Shown: positions 25,301-34,097, counted from the stretch's first letter. The stretch is DNA of 64,000 nt from Phaeodactylibacter luteus (GCF_007993045.1 NZ_VOOR01000003.1:124001-188000); one strand, 5' to 3'. Made by a program: numbers and translations. The notes: generated by a model from the sequence alone, not told the origin.

Positions 25301-27440
25301 TAAAGGCAGAACCAATACAAGGCGAGCCATCTATACTGAAGCCGGCCTGTGGCAGTGGGGCGACAAAGACTTCAGCCTGCTGCACCACCTCGCAGTTGTT
25401 GCCGTCTACATAGGTATACGTTATGGCATTGGGCCCGGCCTCTGCCTGCTCAGGGTCAAAAGCCCCACTTGCAGTCACCCCTCCCCCAGACCAAACGCCA
25501 GTGCCCGGGCTGGCGAACAGCTGCTGTATACCTGCATCAACACAATAGGAGGTGTCCGGAAAAAGGACGGCCTCTGAGTCCACCACTTCCACCGTGATGG
25601 TATCGCTGTCTGTGCAGGCGCCGTTGTCGATCACGTACACTAAGCTGTACACCCCTGCCGGAACGCTGCCCGGGTCAAACACCCCATCGGCCGGATCTGA
25701 AATCCCAGGCCCCACCCATTGCCCCTCGTCCGCATTCACCTGCAAATTGACAGGCCCTGAGCCAGAACATAGCGGCTCATCTATGGGCACCGCTTCCACT
25801 TCTACTGCCGCCTGAACAGAAAGGGATACCGTATCGGCAGCAGTGCCACAAGTACCGGATACCAAAACGGCCAGCTCCCTGCTCCCAGGCCCATTGAGCA
25901 CAATATCGCCGGGCAGGGAATCTGTTGAAAAGCAGTCCCCCTCATCCAGATAAAACCAGCAGTAGGTCAGCCCCGTGCCAGAGTAGCCAGGATCGGGCTG
26001 AACAGCCAGGGATTCACAACCCGTCGGGACATCCTGCAGGGTTACTGCTACATCAGGCTCAATAACCACTTCCACTGCCGCTTCGTTTTCGCATGCACCT
26101 GCCCCAGTGCTGTAGGTAAAAGTATAAGTGCCCGGCGTAAGGGCCCCGGGCGAGAGCACCCCACTTTCTGAAATGGCATTGCCGGGCCCCGACCAAATGC
26201 CGCCGGCTGGGCCGGCCTGCAGCTGCACATCGGGGCTGCTTTGGCAGAGGGCAGACGGGTTGTTGCCCAGTGTTATGGCCTCCGTGCCAGCCACCGTAAT
26301 GGGCACGGCGTCAGAGACGTCATCGCAGGGCCCGCCCACCGAGAGGGATACTTCACCGCTTTCATAAAAAACCACTGAACCGAAGTCTTCAGTATCAGCA
26401 GAGGGGATGTCCCCATTCGTGAATAACCAAGTGTAGGTATTGATATCGCCAGCAGCCTCGTACCCCAGCGTGCTCAAGGTAACGACAGCTGAGTCGCAGA
26501 AAACTTCCGGGGCGTTCAAATTCACGAAAGGAAGGTCGTATACAGGCAATGTCAAGGATGCCATATCGCTGCCACAGGCATTTTGCGCAGTAATGCCAAT
26601 TTCAAATAGCCCAGGCTGCAATAGGCTGATGACAATCTCATCAGAGAACACCGTCATGAGGCTATCCTGGAAAACCCAATTGGCCGTATCATTGGGGAAG
26701 ATGCTCCAGACGGAGGCCGTCAGCAGCTGATCGTTGAGGTTGGCCAGGGAAAGGGAAGCAGGCGCACAAAGGGAATCGCCCTGCGCCAGCCCAGTCTCAA
26801 AGGCCGCCACAGGGGGCTCGACAATAGAAACCGACTGTGTATACGAATCCGAAGCGCACTCATTGGCAACAGATAGCGAAATGGTATAGGGCCCCGTATC
26901 CGGGTAAACATAGTTGGGGTTTTCCTCCGTAGAGGTGAAACCATTGCCAAAATCCCAGCTGTAGGTGTCCGCATTGCAAGAAGCGTTCTGTACGCCCAGC
27001 TCGTCATCCTGGCAAAGGGCGTTTTCAGCATCAAATTGTGCCAACGGGCGGTGCACAACCCCCACCGGCTGCCTCGTATTGTGGCAGCTGATGCCCGTGC
27101 CACACTCCCGATAGACCGTGAGGCAGATGAAGAAGTTGGTCTTGTCGTCCTCACAGACCAGGCTGTCCGGGATATTGTAAGTATGAGAAATGCTCTCTGT
27201 AGTGAAAGTCGTATCCAGGGTGCCATCGCCCCAATCCCAAACAAAGTAATCGTAATCGACTGCCGGGGAAGTGTTCAGCACCGTGAACTCAAACCCATCG
27301 CACACTACCGTCTGATCGCCTGCGATGGTGTAAGAAGAGATGATGTCGCCGCACTCATCCTCTAGGCAGTCACAGCTCTGCCCGAAAGCGGGCAGGCTCA
27401 GGCCAGTGAGCAAGATGCAAAAGAGATGATACTGTTTCAT
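22353..27440 (-). CDS. Giant PKD-repeat surface protein with T9SS type B sorting domain
   Basis: A 1695-residue secreted protein. Residues 1-20 are a signal peptide (ending AFGQ). About thirteen PKD-like modules follow, recognised by the WDFGDG/WDFGNG motif; several are degenerate (WDIFGEM, WQLEGD). Around residues 395-720 three different modules show a GxWSGPG-type core. The last 95 residues form the gliding-motility-associated (CHU_C) T9SS type B sorting domain, with NAFSPDYGAGD, IRVYAPYGEQVW and GAWDGTYKGEPLPQGAYTW. The protein should be exported by Sec, carried over the outer membrane by T9SS and kept at the surface, as SprB is. The gene follows a PorP/SprF gene by 23 bp, the usual partner pair. 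The many repeats give internal DNA direct repeats that could recombine. Confidence 0.92.
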   Translation of the reverse strand: MKQYHLFCILLTGLSLPAFGQSCDCLEDECGDIISSYTIAGDQTVVCDGFEFTVLNTSPAVDYDYFVWDWGDGTLDTTFTTESISHTYNIPDSLVCEDDKTNFFICLTVYRECGTGISCHNTRQPVGVVHRPLAQFDAENALCQDDELGVQNASCNADTYSWDFGNGFTSTEENPNYVYPDTGPYTISLSVANECASDSYTQSVSIVEPPVAAFETGLAQGDSLCAPASLSLANLNDQLLTASVWSIFPNDTANWVFQDSLMTVFSDEIVISLLQPGLFEIGITAQNACGSDMASLTLPVYDLPFVNLNAPEVFCDSAVVTLSTLGYEAAGDINTYTWLFTNGDIPSADTEDFGSVVFYESGEVSLSVGGPCDDVSDAVPITVAGTEAITLGNNPSALCQSSPDVQLQAGPAGGIWSGPGNAISESGVLSPGALTPGTYTFTYSTGAGACENEAAVEVVIEPDVAVTLQDVPTGCESLAVQPDPGYSGTGLTYCWFYLDEGDCFSTDSLPGDIVLNGPGSRELAVLVSGTCGTAADTVSLSVQAAVEVEAVPIDEPLCSGSGPVNLQVNADEGQWVGPGISDPADGVFDPGSVPAGVYSLVYVIDNGACTDSDTITVEVVDSEAVLFPDTSYCVDAGIQQLFASPGTGVWSGGGVTASGAFDPEQAEAGPNAITYTYVDGNNCEVVQQAEVFVAPLPQAGFSIDGSPCIGSAFTFQDGSALASSYSWDFGDGGQSSEASPGYSYSTPGTYTVTLGVTSAFGCEAQKDTVLYITTPPVAEFALAETEGCAPFGVSLVNTSYGDSIQQFWQLEGDTLFGPQLSGLVLDSITTDSIFDLILTVSNFCGPDTQMAQILVHPYPQASFGISEDEGCSPLEVSFANATVGNADSYQWQMGNGLSVSDSLPPPQLYTTPDTAVSVYEVRLVAENECGVDTVWQDITVFPPDIDAFIQLDTLSGCSPLEVQLQNFSTPGARNSWQVIAPSGAISGSEQPNPVVVLQEPGLHTIVLYASGCGQDTDTAFIEVLPAPEPVMSLPATACMGEVVAFAHATPDVGGVFWDFGNGQNSTLPAPEAAYDSAGQYTVSLTVYSLADNCPATRTETITILGRPQAAFAPSQVSGCSPLSVAFANTSQGEGALNFVWDFMDGTSASFEAEPVHTFEAPGQYPVRLSVTDELGCFGDTTFFNITVHPDPVSSFFIPEQLYCLGVDTLFLQNQSEGAVAYEWDIFGEMSTLVAPISSLPEAGASIIELTAISANGCRDTSAREIEVLNSPVAGFAFGPDAGCQGLAVDFENASQWADTYSWDFGNGNSSTQVSPAQTFGEAGSYAVRLVALSFNGCPADTLVETVTVYPAPVAGFVFEQPEACGVPRSVLFENTSTGNIDNRWSFGEGSTSAGTSPLFTYTSPGAFSVGLIVENEFGCLDTLVQEVDILGRPEAALAFSDTQGCEPLYVEIDNLSEQAAEYVWLIESRPPFTVDRPSFVLPEPGQYDVTLVAIYNEACRDTLQLADALTVYPSPTADFDYTIDPLESRLGEVLFFNYSRQANRFLWDFGDGFTTTAFEPLHEFNFNDRLPVTLTAYNDNGGVFLCQHDTTIFLQPEWINTFHAPNAFSPDYGAGDVRVFKPVGIGVDAITIRVYAPYGEQVWHSEEVRGNQPAGAWDGTYKGEPLPQGAYTWIADLTFLNGERRRATGTVTLLR

Positions 27441-27463
27441 AATAGCATGGAGGTTAGGCGGGG

Positions 27464-28627
27464 TTAGTACCAGATGTTTTCAAAAAGTTTTTGGCGGGAG
27501 GATGCCCGCATCGCAGGGCAGGGCATTTGCTGCCCAGGGCCACCGCCCGGGCGCCCCATGATACGGCAGCCGGGGCTGCTGAGCAGGTGGAAGGAGAGCG
27601 TAAACTCATACAGCGCCCCCACAGCATTGCGCAAGCCTGTGAAGTTGTTGGAATAGGCAAAGCCCAAGTCTACCCGCTGATTGCTGCTGCTGCCGAAGAC
27701 CGTGCCGGCCTCCGCAGTGAAAGTAAACCAATTGGTATGAAAGCCATCTGCTGCAGGCCGCCCATTGAAATGATAAAAAATGCCCAGCCCCAGCGCCCGG
27801 TTGAGGCTAAAGCGGGCACCGGCCTCCACATAGCTGAGGCGGCCGCCAGGCCGCCATAAGTCTTCCCCCTGCCGCTCCATCAGCAGCAGCGGGCGGATAC
27901 TGAAAAAGGAACGGCGGCTCGCATAAGGGATAAACTCTGCTTCCACAAAAGCAGAAAAACGAGCGGGTATGCGCGCGCCAAAACCCAATACAGACTCCTC
28001 ATTGCCAAAAATATCCTCGCCCAGAGAGTACGCATTATGCAGGCTGACACCGGCAGCAAGGCTCGTCGCCTGCCTAGCGCCAGCATTCAATAGGGCCTTG
28101 TAGGCCAGCCCCAGAGAAGGTGTGAAGAACACCCGGGACTCCCCCCCATTGGGGGGCGTGAAGGAGGTGCCAAAAATATTGCCGTACTTGGCATCCAGCT
28201 GATCCGAAAAGACTAGCCGGCTGAAGTCGATCCGCTTTTGGGACCACCCCAACGCAGCGCCCACACGGATGTTGTGCACACTATTCGGCCCAACAAAAGG
28301 CAATGTGCCCGCAAATTTCAGCGCCCCATCCAGCGTCTGAAACCGCCCATCCCCCTCCTCATCAAAGCCCAGCTGCAGCCCGTAGTCTAAGATGCTACAA
28401 GGCAGGCTCTCCTCTACATTGATACGGGCCGAACGGAAATTCGCCACCCGGGCCGAAGCCCATTGGGACTTCACCTTGAAATCTGCAGAAAGAGCGCCCC
28501 GGTGCCCTGTCAGGGCAGGGTTGAACACCGATTGGTTGCCAAAAAAGTGAAGGGAAAAAGGATCCTGCCCAAAAAGAATGGCAGAGGGCCATAATAAGAG
28601 CAGAAGTGCAAGTGTTTGTTTGTGCAT
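27464..28627 (-). CDS. PorP/SprF-family T9SS outer-membrane protein
   Basis: A 387-residue outer-membrane protein. Residues 1-20 are a signal peptide (ending LFGQ). The mature N-terminus has the family signature DPFSLHFFGNQSVFNPALTG, and the rest is amphipathic beta strands of a 14-16-strand barrel. PorP links the T9SS motor ring to its track, and SprF-like relatives help anchor a specific adhesin; pairing with the adjacent type B sorting protein favours the SprF-like role. The C-terminal about 40 residues after LSFHLLSSPG are Gly/Pro/Arg-rich and lie outside the barrel. It is the first gene of a two-gene operon. Confidence 0.88.
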   Translation of the reverse strand: MHKQTLALLLLLWPSAILFGQDPFSLHFFGNQSVFNPALTGHRGALSADFKVKSQWASARVANFRSARINVEESLPCSILDYGLQLGFDEEGDGRFQTLDGALKFAGTLPFVGPNSVHNIRVGAALGWSQKRIDFSRLVFSDQLDAKYGNIFGTSFTPPNGGESRVFFTPSLGLAYKALLNAGARQATSLAAGVSLHNAYSLGEDIFGNEESVLGFGARIPARFSAFVEAEFIPYASRRSFFSIRPLLLMERQGEDLWRPGGRLSYVEAGARFSLNRALGLGIFYHFNGRPAADGFHTNWFTFTAEAGTVFGSSSNQRVDLGFAYSNNFTGLRNAVGALYEFTLSFHLLSSPGCRIMGRPGGGPGQQMPCPAMRASSRQKLFENIWY

Positions 28628-28803
28628 GAGGCCAGGGGTTTAGGAATTAAAATTCAATATCGCAATTATCTGCCGGCTGCCCAAAAACTTGGCACATTTA
28701 GGCTGCGCTGGCCCCAAAACGGCTGCTGTTCATCTATTGGCTTACAGCAAGCACCCTCCTGCCTGTTACCTTAGCGCTTGAGCACAAGCCATATAGCTTC
28801 GTT

Positions 28804-28902
28804 GTGGGGCCTCCCCCTGCCTGACGGCAGGCGGCGCTACGCTGCGGGGCTCGCTATCCGCTCGGCCCTGCGGGCTTCCACCCCTTCGCATCGCTAGGCC
28901 GG
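28804..28902 (+). repeat. Family 1 repeat core, copy D
   Basis: About 99 bp of the family 1 core in a diverged form (gcggcgctacgctgcggggctcgc). The hairpin loops are tgac and a 3-nt tgc. The long terminal ends are absent. It sits between the divergent PorP and lepB genes, 27 bp upstream of the lepB promoter. Similar words gccatatagc and gccatagc border it. The gap 28628-28803 holds only AT-rich leader for the PorP gene. Confidence 0.75.
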
Positions 28903-28928
28903 CGCCATAGCGAATTGCCCCTGTGCAG

Positions 28929-28958
28929 TTGCAAAGCAATTTGTAAGAAGTATATTTG
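28929..28958 (+). promoter_or_regulatory. Bacteroidota promoter of lepB
   Basis: TTG at 28929-28931, a 19-bp spacer and a perfect TATATTTG at 28951-28958 match the sigma-ABfr-type consensus. The transcript would start about 60 nt before the ATG at 29027. Confidence 0.6.
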
Positions 28959-29026
28959 CAGGCGGCCGGGAGCAACGGCTAAACATCAACTGGCTTGCGC
29001 AGTGCGCAGGCCGCTAATCATTATTT

Positions 29027-30637
29027 ATGGGATTTCTCGTTTTTCTGATGCTGGGCTACCTATTGTTGAGCGCCAGTTTGTTTTTCCTCTTCCCGAAAGC
29101 CGGAGAAGAAGGCTGGAAAGGGCTCGTGCCCGGGCTGAACTTCATTGTCCTTGCCCAATTGGTGGGCCGCAAACCTGCCCATGCCGTATGGATGCTCTTC
29201 CCTGTGGTCAACATCTTCATCTACGCCGGCCTGATGATAGACATGGCCCGCTCTTTCCGCCACTATGGCTATTGGGACAGTGTGCTCGCAGTGCTCTTTG
29301 CGCCTTTCTATTTCTTTTACCTCGCTTTCAAAGCAGATGAAACTTACGACGGCCCGGCACTGGCCAAGGAAGCTGCTTTCAAAGCTGAGCTGGAAGAGGC
29401 TCAAGCTAGCAATCAGACGCGCAAGTACAATAAGCTCATGGCCAGCAACCCCTACAAAAAAGGGCCGGTCAGGGAGTGGGTAGAAGCCATCACCTTCGCT
29501 GTGTTTGCCGCTGCTTTCATCCGTATGTTCCTCATTGAGGCCTACGTCATCCCTACTTCCTCTATGGAAGGCTCCCTGCTTGTGGGCGACTTCCTCTTTG
29601 TCAGCAAAGCCCACTATGGCATACGCACCCCTGAGACGATCGCCATGATCCCACTATTGCACAACCGTGCACCGATAGTAGACGCAGAGTCTTACCTGGA
29701 GAAGCCTAGCCTACCCTATTACCGGTTGCCTGCACTTGAGGCCATAGACCGCAACGACCCTATCGTTTTCAATTATCCGGAAGGGGACAGCGTCTACATC
29801 TTCCCCAACCGTACCTGGAGCATACACGATTACCGGAGGGGGGCTATCCCGCCGCGCTATGCCCAACAAATAAAAAGCGGCGCCAAAAAACTGGTGACCC
29901 GCCCTATGGACAAAAAAGACCACTATATCAAACGCGCTATCGGCATACCCGGGGACAGCGTCTCTATCCGCGACCGGCAGGTCTTCATCAACGGGAAGCC
30001 CGCAGACAACCCCGAGCACCTGCAGTTCATGTACTTGGTCAGCTTCCCAAACGCACAGATCAACACCCAGCCCTTTAGCGACTGGGGCATTTCTTCCGAA
30101 GACGTCATCGCACAGCAGGGCAACAATGCGTTCATCATCGTCTTGTCCAATGAGCAAAAAGAGAAAGTGCAGGCCATGGATGCAGGCATTGCTATCGAGC
30201 CTTTTGACGTCAGCAAATTCGATAACAACCCGGAAAAGCTATTCCCTCACGACTCCGCTCACTTCCCAGGTTGGACGGTAGACAACTACGGCCCGGTCTA
30301 TGTGCCCAAAAAAGGGGCTACGGTCGCTATCAGCCCGGAGAACATCGCCCTCTACGAGAGGGTCATCAGTGCTTATGAGGGCAACGACCTCTCCGTTAAA
30401 AATGGCCAGGTGTTCATCAACGGGGAGGCTGCAGATTCCTACACCTTCCAGATGGACTACTATTGGGCCATGGGCGACAACAGGCACAACTCAGAAGACA
30501 GCCGGGTCTGGGGCTTTGTCCCCGAAGACCACATGGTCGGCAAGCCCATTATCATCTGGTTCTCTACCAAAGAGGGCAGTATGGCTAATGGCATCCGCTG
30601 GGAGCGGTTGTTCAAGTACGTCGGCAACCTCAAATAA
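29027..30637 (+). CDS. lepB: Signal peptidase I, long Bacteroidota form
   Basis: A 536-residue membrane peptidase that cleaves Sec signal peptides. Residues 1-105 form an extra N-terminal membrane domain with four hydrophobic segments (PGLNFIVLAQLVGR, HAVWMLFPVVNIFIYAGL). The peptidase starts near residue 150 with a further helix. The nucleophile is Ser179 in IPTSSMEG and the general base is Lys302 in YIKRAIGIPGD. These are 123 residues apart, against about 55 in E. coli (Ser90/Lys145), because of an insertion. The C-terminal GDNRHNSEDSRVWGF is conserved. With its own promoter and terminator it forms a single-gene unit. It would process the many exported proteins encoded nearby. Confidence 0.95.
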   Translation: MGFLVFLMLGYLLLSASLFFLFPKAGEEGWKGLVPGLNFIVLAQLVGRKPAHAVWMLFPVVNIFIYAGLMIDMARSFRHYGYWDSVLAVLFAPFYFFYLAFKADETYDGPALAKEAAFKAELEEAQASNQTRKYNKLMASNPYKKGPVREWVEAITFAVFAAAFIRMFLIEAYVIPTSSMEGSLLVGDFLFVSKAHYGIRTPETIAMIPLLHNRAPIVDAESYLEKPSLPYYRLPALEAIDRNDPIVFNYPEGDSVYIFPNRTWSIHDYRRGAIPPRYAQQIKSGAKKLVTRPMDKKDHYIKRAIGIPGDSVSIRDRQVFINGKPADNPEHLQFMYLVSFPNAQINTQPFSDWGISSEDVIAQQGNNAFIIVLSNEQKEKVQAMDAGIAIEPFDVSKFDNNPEKLFPHDSAHFPGWTVDNYGPVYVPKKGATVAISPENIALYERVISAYEGNDLSVKNGQVFINGEAADSYTFQMDYYWAMGDNRHNSEDSRVWGFVPEDHMVGKPIIIWFSTKEGSMANGIRWERLFKYVGNLK

Positions 30638-30659
30638 CCTCACTGGGCCAAAGCCCGAC

Positions 30660-30707
30660 ATCAGCCTGCTGGGACCTACTCTTTGCTCAGCAGGCTGATT
30701 TTATTTT
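30660..30707 (+). terminator. Terminator after lepB
   Basis: A perfect 12-bp stem (atcagcctgctg/cagcaggctgat) with a 16-nt loop is followed by ttttatttt, 22 bp after the lepB stop codon. Confidence 0.9.
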
Positions 30708-30842
30708 GGGGCTATAGCACCCAAAGAACACCAAATGCCACTGATAGGCTGAACAACTATGCCCAAGTTCTTCTTACTTTAGTAGTTTTGTTGCGGGCCT
30801 CCCCCACCAGAATGGCACAAAAGCCCAAACGCCGCCCCATCT

Positions 30843-32477
30843 ATGGTAGAAGCATTTATTGAAAACCCCGTACTTCTTCTTTTTATCGTAGCTGGCATAG
30901 GCTACGGAGTCGGCAGCATCCGCATCCGGGGCAGCAACTTGGGCGTCGCAGCAGTCCTTTTTGTCGGGCTGGCATTTGGCGGGCTGAGCCCTGACCTTCA
31001 CATACCGGATATCATCATCTTCCTGGGGCTGGCCATCTTTGTATACACCATAGGGCTGAGCAGCGGGCCGAGCTTTTTTTCTACCTTCCAGCAGCGGGGC
31101 TCTAGAGACATATTGTTTGTCATCCTCATGCTGACTTTCTCAGCCAGTGCCGCTTTCGGGCTACACTACCTCTTTGGTTTTGAGGCTAGCACCACTGCTG
31201 GCATCTACGCTGGCAGTACCACCAATACTCCAGCTCTAGCTGGCTTATTGGATGCCATCACCAACCTTGGCATGGAGCCAGCCCAAGCCAAACTGCTGAG
31301 CGAGCGTGCTGTAGTAGGCTACTCCCTTTCTTACCCTATGGGCGTCCTTGGGGTCATGGTGGCCATCAACCTGATGCGGCGGCTACTGCGCATTGATTTC
31401 CGGAAGGAGGAGCAAGCGCTAAAAGCGGAGTACCCCGTTAGGCAAACCGTGACCAGCCGCACCCTGGAAGTCAAAACCGCTGAAGCAACAGGCTTAGCAT
31501 TACGGGACTTTAAGCGCAAGTACCAGGTGAACGCCGTATTCGGCCGGCTACAGCGTGGGGAAGAAACCCTGCTGACCAACCCGGATACCATATTACAGGC
31601 TGGAGATCAGCTGGCGGTAGTGGCAGACATAGAAGAGATCGAACGCCTTTCGCCCATCATTGGGCCGATACTGCCCTTCCGCCTGTCTTACGACCGCTCG
31701 GAATATGATACCCGGCGCTTCTTTGTCTCCAACCCTGATATCGCGGGCGAGCGGCTGTCTACCCTCAACCTGAACGAGCGCTTTGCTGCCATCATCACCC
31801 GGGTAAGGCGGGGCGATATCGACCTCCTGGCCAACTCCAAGACTGTGCTCGAGCTGGGAGACCGGGTACGGTTTGTGGCCCGGCGGCAGGATATCCCAAG
31901 GATTTCCCAGCTATTTGGCGACTCCTACGATGCCCTTAGCCGGATCAACCTGCTCTCCTTTGGATTGGGGATGGCCCTGGGGCTGCTGCTTGGCATGATC
32001 ACCTTTGAGCTTCCCGGCGGCGTATCCTTTAAATTGGGCTATGCCGGCGGCCCCATCATCGTAGCGCTTGTGCTGGGTGCTTTGCGGCGTACCGGCCCGG
32101 TGGTATGGACATTGCCCTACGGTGCCAACCTTACCCTTCGGCAAATTGGGCTCATCCTGTTATTGGCCGGCGTAGGCGTCAATTCAGGGCATACTTTTGT
32201 AGATACCGTGTCAAGAGGCGGAGGCGGCATCATCTTCCTGGCAGGCACCATCATCAGTTTCCTGACGGCAGTAGCCACCCTTTTCATTGGGTACAAAGTG
32301 CTCAAAATCCCGTTCAGTTTCCTGATGGGCATGGTCGGCAGCCAGCCTGCCATACTCGATTTCGCACTAGAAAAAGCAGGTAACAAACTGCCCAACGTGG
32401 GCTTCACCCTTATGCTGCCCATCTCCTTGGTGATAAAAATCGTCTACGTTCAATTCCTGTTCGCCCTGCTGAGGTAA
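30843..32477 (+). CDS. AspT/YidE/YbjL-type exchanger with TrkA-C domains
   Basis: A 544-residue inner-membrane protein of the aspartate:alanine exchanger family. It has two halves of hydrophobic segments (about residues 1-180 and 365-544) with YTIGLSSGPSFF and GSTTNTPALAGLLDAI in the first and GVNSGHTF and GSQPAILDFALEKA in the second. The soluble middle (about 195-355) holds two TrkA-C (RCK_C)-like domains, seen as LALRDFKRKYQVNAVFGRLQ with ILQAGDQLAVVADIEEIERL, and ELGDRVRFVARRQDI. AspT exchanges aspartate for alanine; YidE/YbjL relatives have unknown substrates, so I do not assign one. It starts 45 bp before the SDR gene's upstream gap and may be cotranscribed with it. Confidence 0.88.
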   Translation: MVEAFIENPVLLLFIVAGIGYGVGSIRIRGSNLGVAAVLFVGLAFGGLSPDLHIPDIIIFLGLAIFVYTIGLSSGPSFFSTFQQRGSRDILFVILMLTFSASAAFGLHYLFGFEASTTAGIYAGSTTNTPALAGLLDAITNLGMEPAQAKLLSERAVVGYSLSYPMGVLGVMVAINLMRRLLRIDFRKEEQALKAEYPVRQTVTSRTLEVKTAEATGLALRDFKRKYQVNAVFGRLQRGEETLLTNPDTILQAGDQLAVVADIEEIERLSPIIGPILPFRLSYDRSEYDTRRFFVSNPDIAGERLSTLNLNERFAAIITRVRRGDIDLLANSKTVLELGDRVRFVARRQDIPRISQLFGDSYDALSRINLLSFGLGMALGLLLGMITFELPGGVSFKLGYAGGPIIVALVLGALRRTGPVVWTLPYGANLTLRQIGLILLLAGVGVNSGHTFVDTVSRGGGGIIFLAGTIISFLTAVATLFIGYKVLKIPFSFLMGMVGSQPAILDFALEKAGNKLPNVGFTLMLPISLVIKIVYVQFLFALLR

Positions 32478-32521
32478 TCGGCAAGGGATTCCTTACCTTC
32501 GGTAGACCAACAAAAAAAGCT

Positions 32522-33280
32522 ATGGATTTTACTGGAAAGCGCGTACTGATAACCGGTGGCTCCCGCGGCATTGGCCGGGCAGCGGCTGTGGCTTTTGCCC
32601 GCGCAGGAGCACGGGTCGCCATCAACTTCCACTCCAACAAGGAGGCTGCAGAGGAAGCCATCAAAGCTATGCCCGGGAACGGGCACTTCGCTGTCCGGGC
32701 AGACATCAGCAAGCCCGATGCCGTATTCCGAATGGTCGGTGCTGTTGCTGAAGAGCTCGGAGGGATCGACATCTTGGTCAATAATGCCGGGGTCTTTTTT
32801 CCTCATCCAGTTGCACAGAGCGATTATGCCGCCTGGCAGGAGAGCTGGTCCCAAACCATCGGCATCAACCTCATGGGCGCTGCACATACCAGTTATTGCG
32901 TAGCCCGGCAGATGATGGGGCAGGGCATGCCTGGAAAAATCCTGTTTGTCTCTTCCCGGGGGGCATTCCGGGGCGAGCCCGAACATACCGCCTACGGAGC
33001 TTCCAAAGCTGGCATGAATGCCTTGGCGCAGTCTCTGGCACAGGAACTCGCCCCCTACCATATTTTTGTGGGGGCAGTAGCCCCAGGTTTTGTAGAAACC
33101 GATATGGCAGCTCATGTGCTCGACGGCGAGGGCGGGGCAGCTGTAAAAGCACAAAGCCCTACCGGCAGGGTAGCACGTCCGGAGGAGATCGCCCACTGTA
33201 TCCTTTTCCTCGCTACAGAAGGGGCAGCCTACGCTACCGGCTGCATCCTAGATGTCAACGGGGCTTCTTACTTACGCTAA
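32522..33280 (+). CDS. SDR family oxidoreductase (FabG-like)
   Basis: A 252-residue classical short-chain dehydrogenase/reductase. It has the cofactor motif TGGSRGIG (residues 10-17), NNAG (about 92-95), a catalytic Ser in FVSSRG and the YGASK (Tyr-x-x-x-Lys) motif. The end DVNGASYLR resembles FabG-like proteins. NADP is likely because of Arg after the Gly-rich loop. The substrate is unknown. It lies 44 bp after the exchanger gene and 13 bp before the GNAT gene, suggesting a three-gene operon. Confidence 0.9.
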   Translation: MDFTGKRVLITGGSRGIGRAAAVAFARAGARVAINFHSNKEAAEEAIKAMPGNGHFAVRADISKPDAVFRMVGAVAEELGGIDILVNNAGVFFPHPVAQSDYAAWQESWSQTIGINLMGAAHTSYCVARQMMGQGMPGKILFVSSRGAFRGEPEHTAYGASKAGMNALAQSLAQELAPYHIFVGAVAPGFVETDMAAHVLDGEGGAAVKAQSPTGRVARPEEIAHCILFLATEGAAYATGCILDVNGASYLR

Positions 33281-33293
33281 ACCTGAAAATCCA

Positions 33294-33734
33294 ATGACTA
33301 CCATAAGGCCCGCAGAAAGGACAGACCTCCCTGCCATCCATCAACTGGTCAGAGCATTGGCCCGCTACGAAAAGGCAGAAGGCGAGTTCGTCGCTACACT
33401 GGAAGACTACTATGCTCACTTTGACGAAGGCGTGTTCCAGGCTCTCGTAGCCGAGCAGAACGGAAGCATAGCCGGCATGGCGCTGTACTACATGACCTAT
33501 TCCACTTGGAAGGGGAAAATGCTCTACCTCGAAGACTTCGTGGTAGCGGAGCCTTTCCGCAGGCAGGGCATAGGGGGCCAACTTTTCGACGCCTTCCTTT
33601 CGGAAGCACGCCGGCGGGGCTGTGCCCTAGCTAAATGGCAGGTGCTGGACTGGAATGCCCCTGCTGTTGAATTTTATAAAAAAAAGGGCGCCATCATTGA
33701 GCAGGGGTGGTGGAACGGGAAAATATTCTTGTAA
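33294..33734 (+). CDS. GNAT family N-acetyltransferase
   Basis: A 146-residue GCN5-related acetyltransferase. The acetyl-CoA loop is the RRQGIG motif in FVVAEPFRRQGIGGQLFDA (about 84-101). The N-terminal TIRPAERTDLPAIHQLVRAL and the C-terminal WNAPAVEFYKKKGA resemble spermidine/diamine acetyltransferase-like and thialysine acetyltransferase-like (SAT2) proteins, with YLEDFVV before the loop. A small amine substrate is therefore plausible but not certain. The ATG at 33294 follows the SDR stop by 13 bp. Confidence 0.88.
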   Translation: MTTIRPAERTDLPAIHQLVRALARYEKAEGEFVATLEDYYAHFDEGVFQALVAEQNGSIAGMALYYMTYSTWKGKMLYLEDFVVAEPFRRQGIGGQLFDAFLSEARRRGCALAKWQVLDWNAPAVEFYKKKGAIIEQGWWNGKIFL

Positions 33735-34028
33735 AAACGCCGTTTTTTACTCAACTTTGGAAGGTCTTCTAAGAGGTCAAAGTACGCTATCCCGATACCG
33801 CTCAAGCCTGTGCCCGATTTCACCCATACTCCACTGTTAAAAATTAATGAATAGTGTTTCATAGTGTAAGGGGTGGCCACGCAAGTGGTTGCTCCTTTCC
33901 TTTTGTAGGGCTACCGCTCGCCTCATACAGCTGGCTAGGGCTGCCCGGGCAACAAGGGCTTCGATATTCATCTGTGCCAGCCCAGCCATGCTCGAGAAGG
34001 GGCATAGGGGGGGACAGCTATCCTTACA

Positions 34029-34097
34029 GATGGGGCAGGCCCCATCCTCAAAGCAAGCTGGGCAGGCTAAAACAAAACGACAATCTGGTTTGCGCCC
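34029..34097 (-). repeat. Family 1 element end, copy F
   Basis: About 69 bp matches the GGGCGCAAACC end of family 1 in reverse (gatggggcaggcccc, aagcaagctgggcagg, then acgacaatctggtttgcgccc), close to copies B and E. The core and the other end are not recognisable to the left. It lies in the 420-bp gap between the convergent GNAT and GT-C-like genes. The rest of the gap (33735-34028) has no gene I can support. Confidence 0.72.

Noticed and set aside
22353-27440. Direct DNA repeats inside the PKD gene suggesting a CRISPR or tandem array
   Set aside because: The spacing follows protein modules in one open frame, and the repeats diverge as coding sequence does.
33735-33880. Minus-strand frame ending LSKKRRFYKNIF that resembled a transposase tail
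   Set aside because: Too short and without catalytic residues or inverted ends; it overlaps the end of the GNAT gene.
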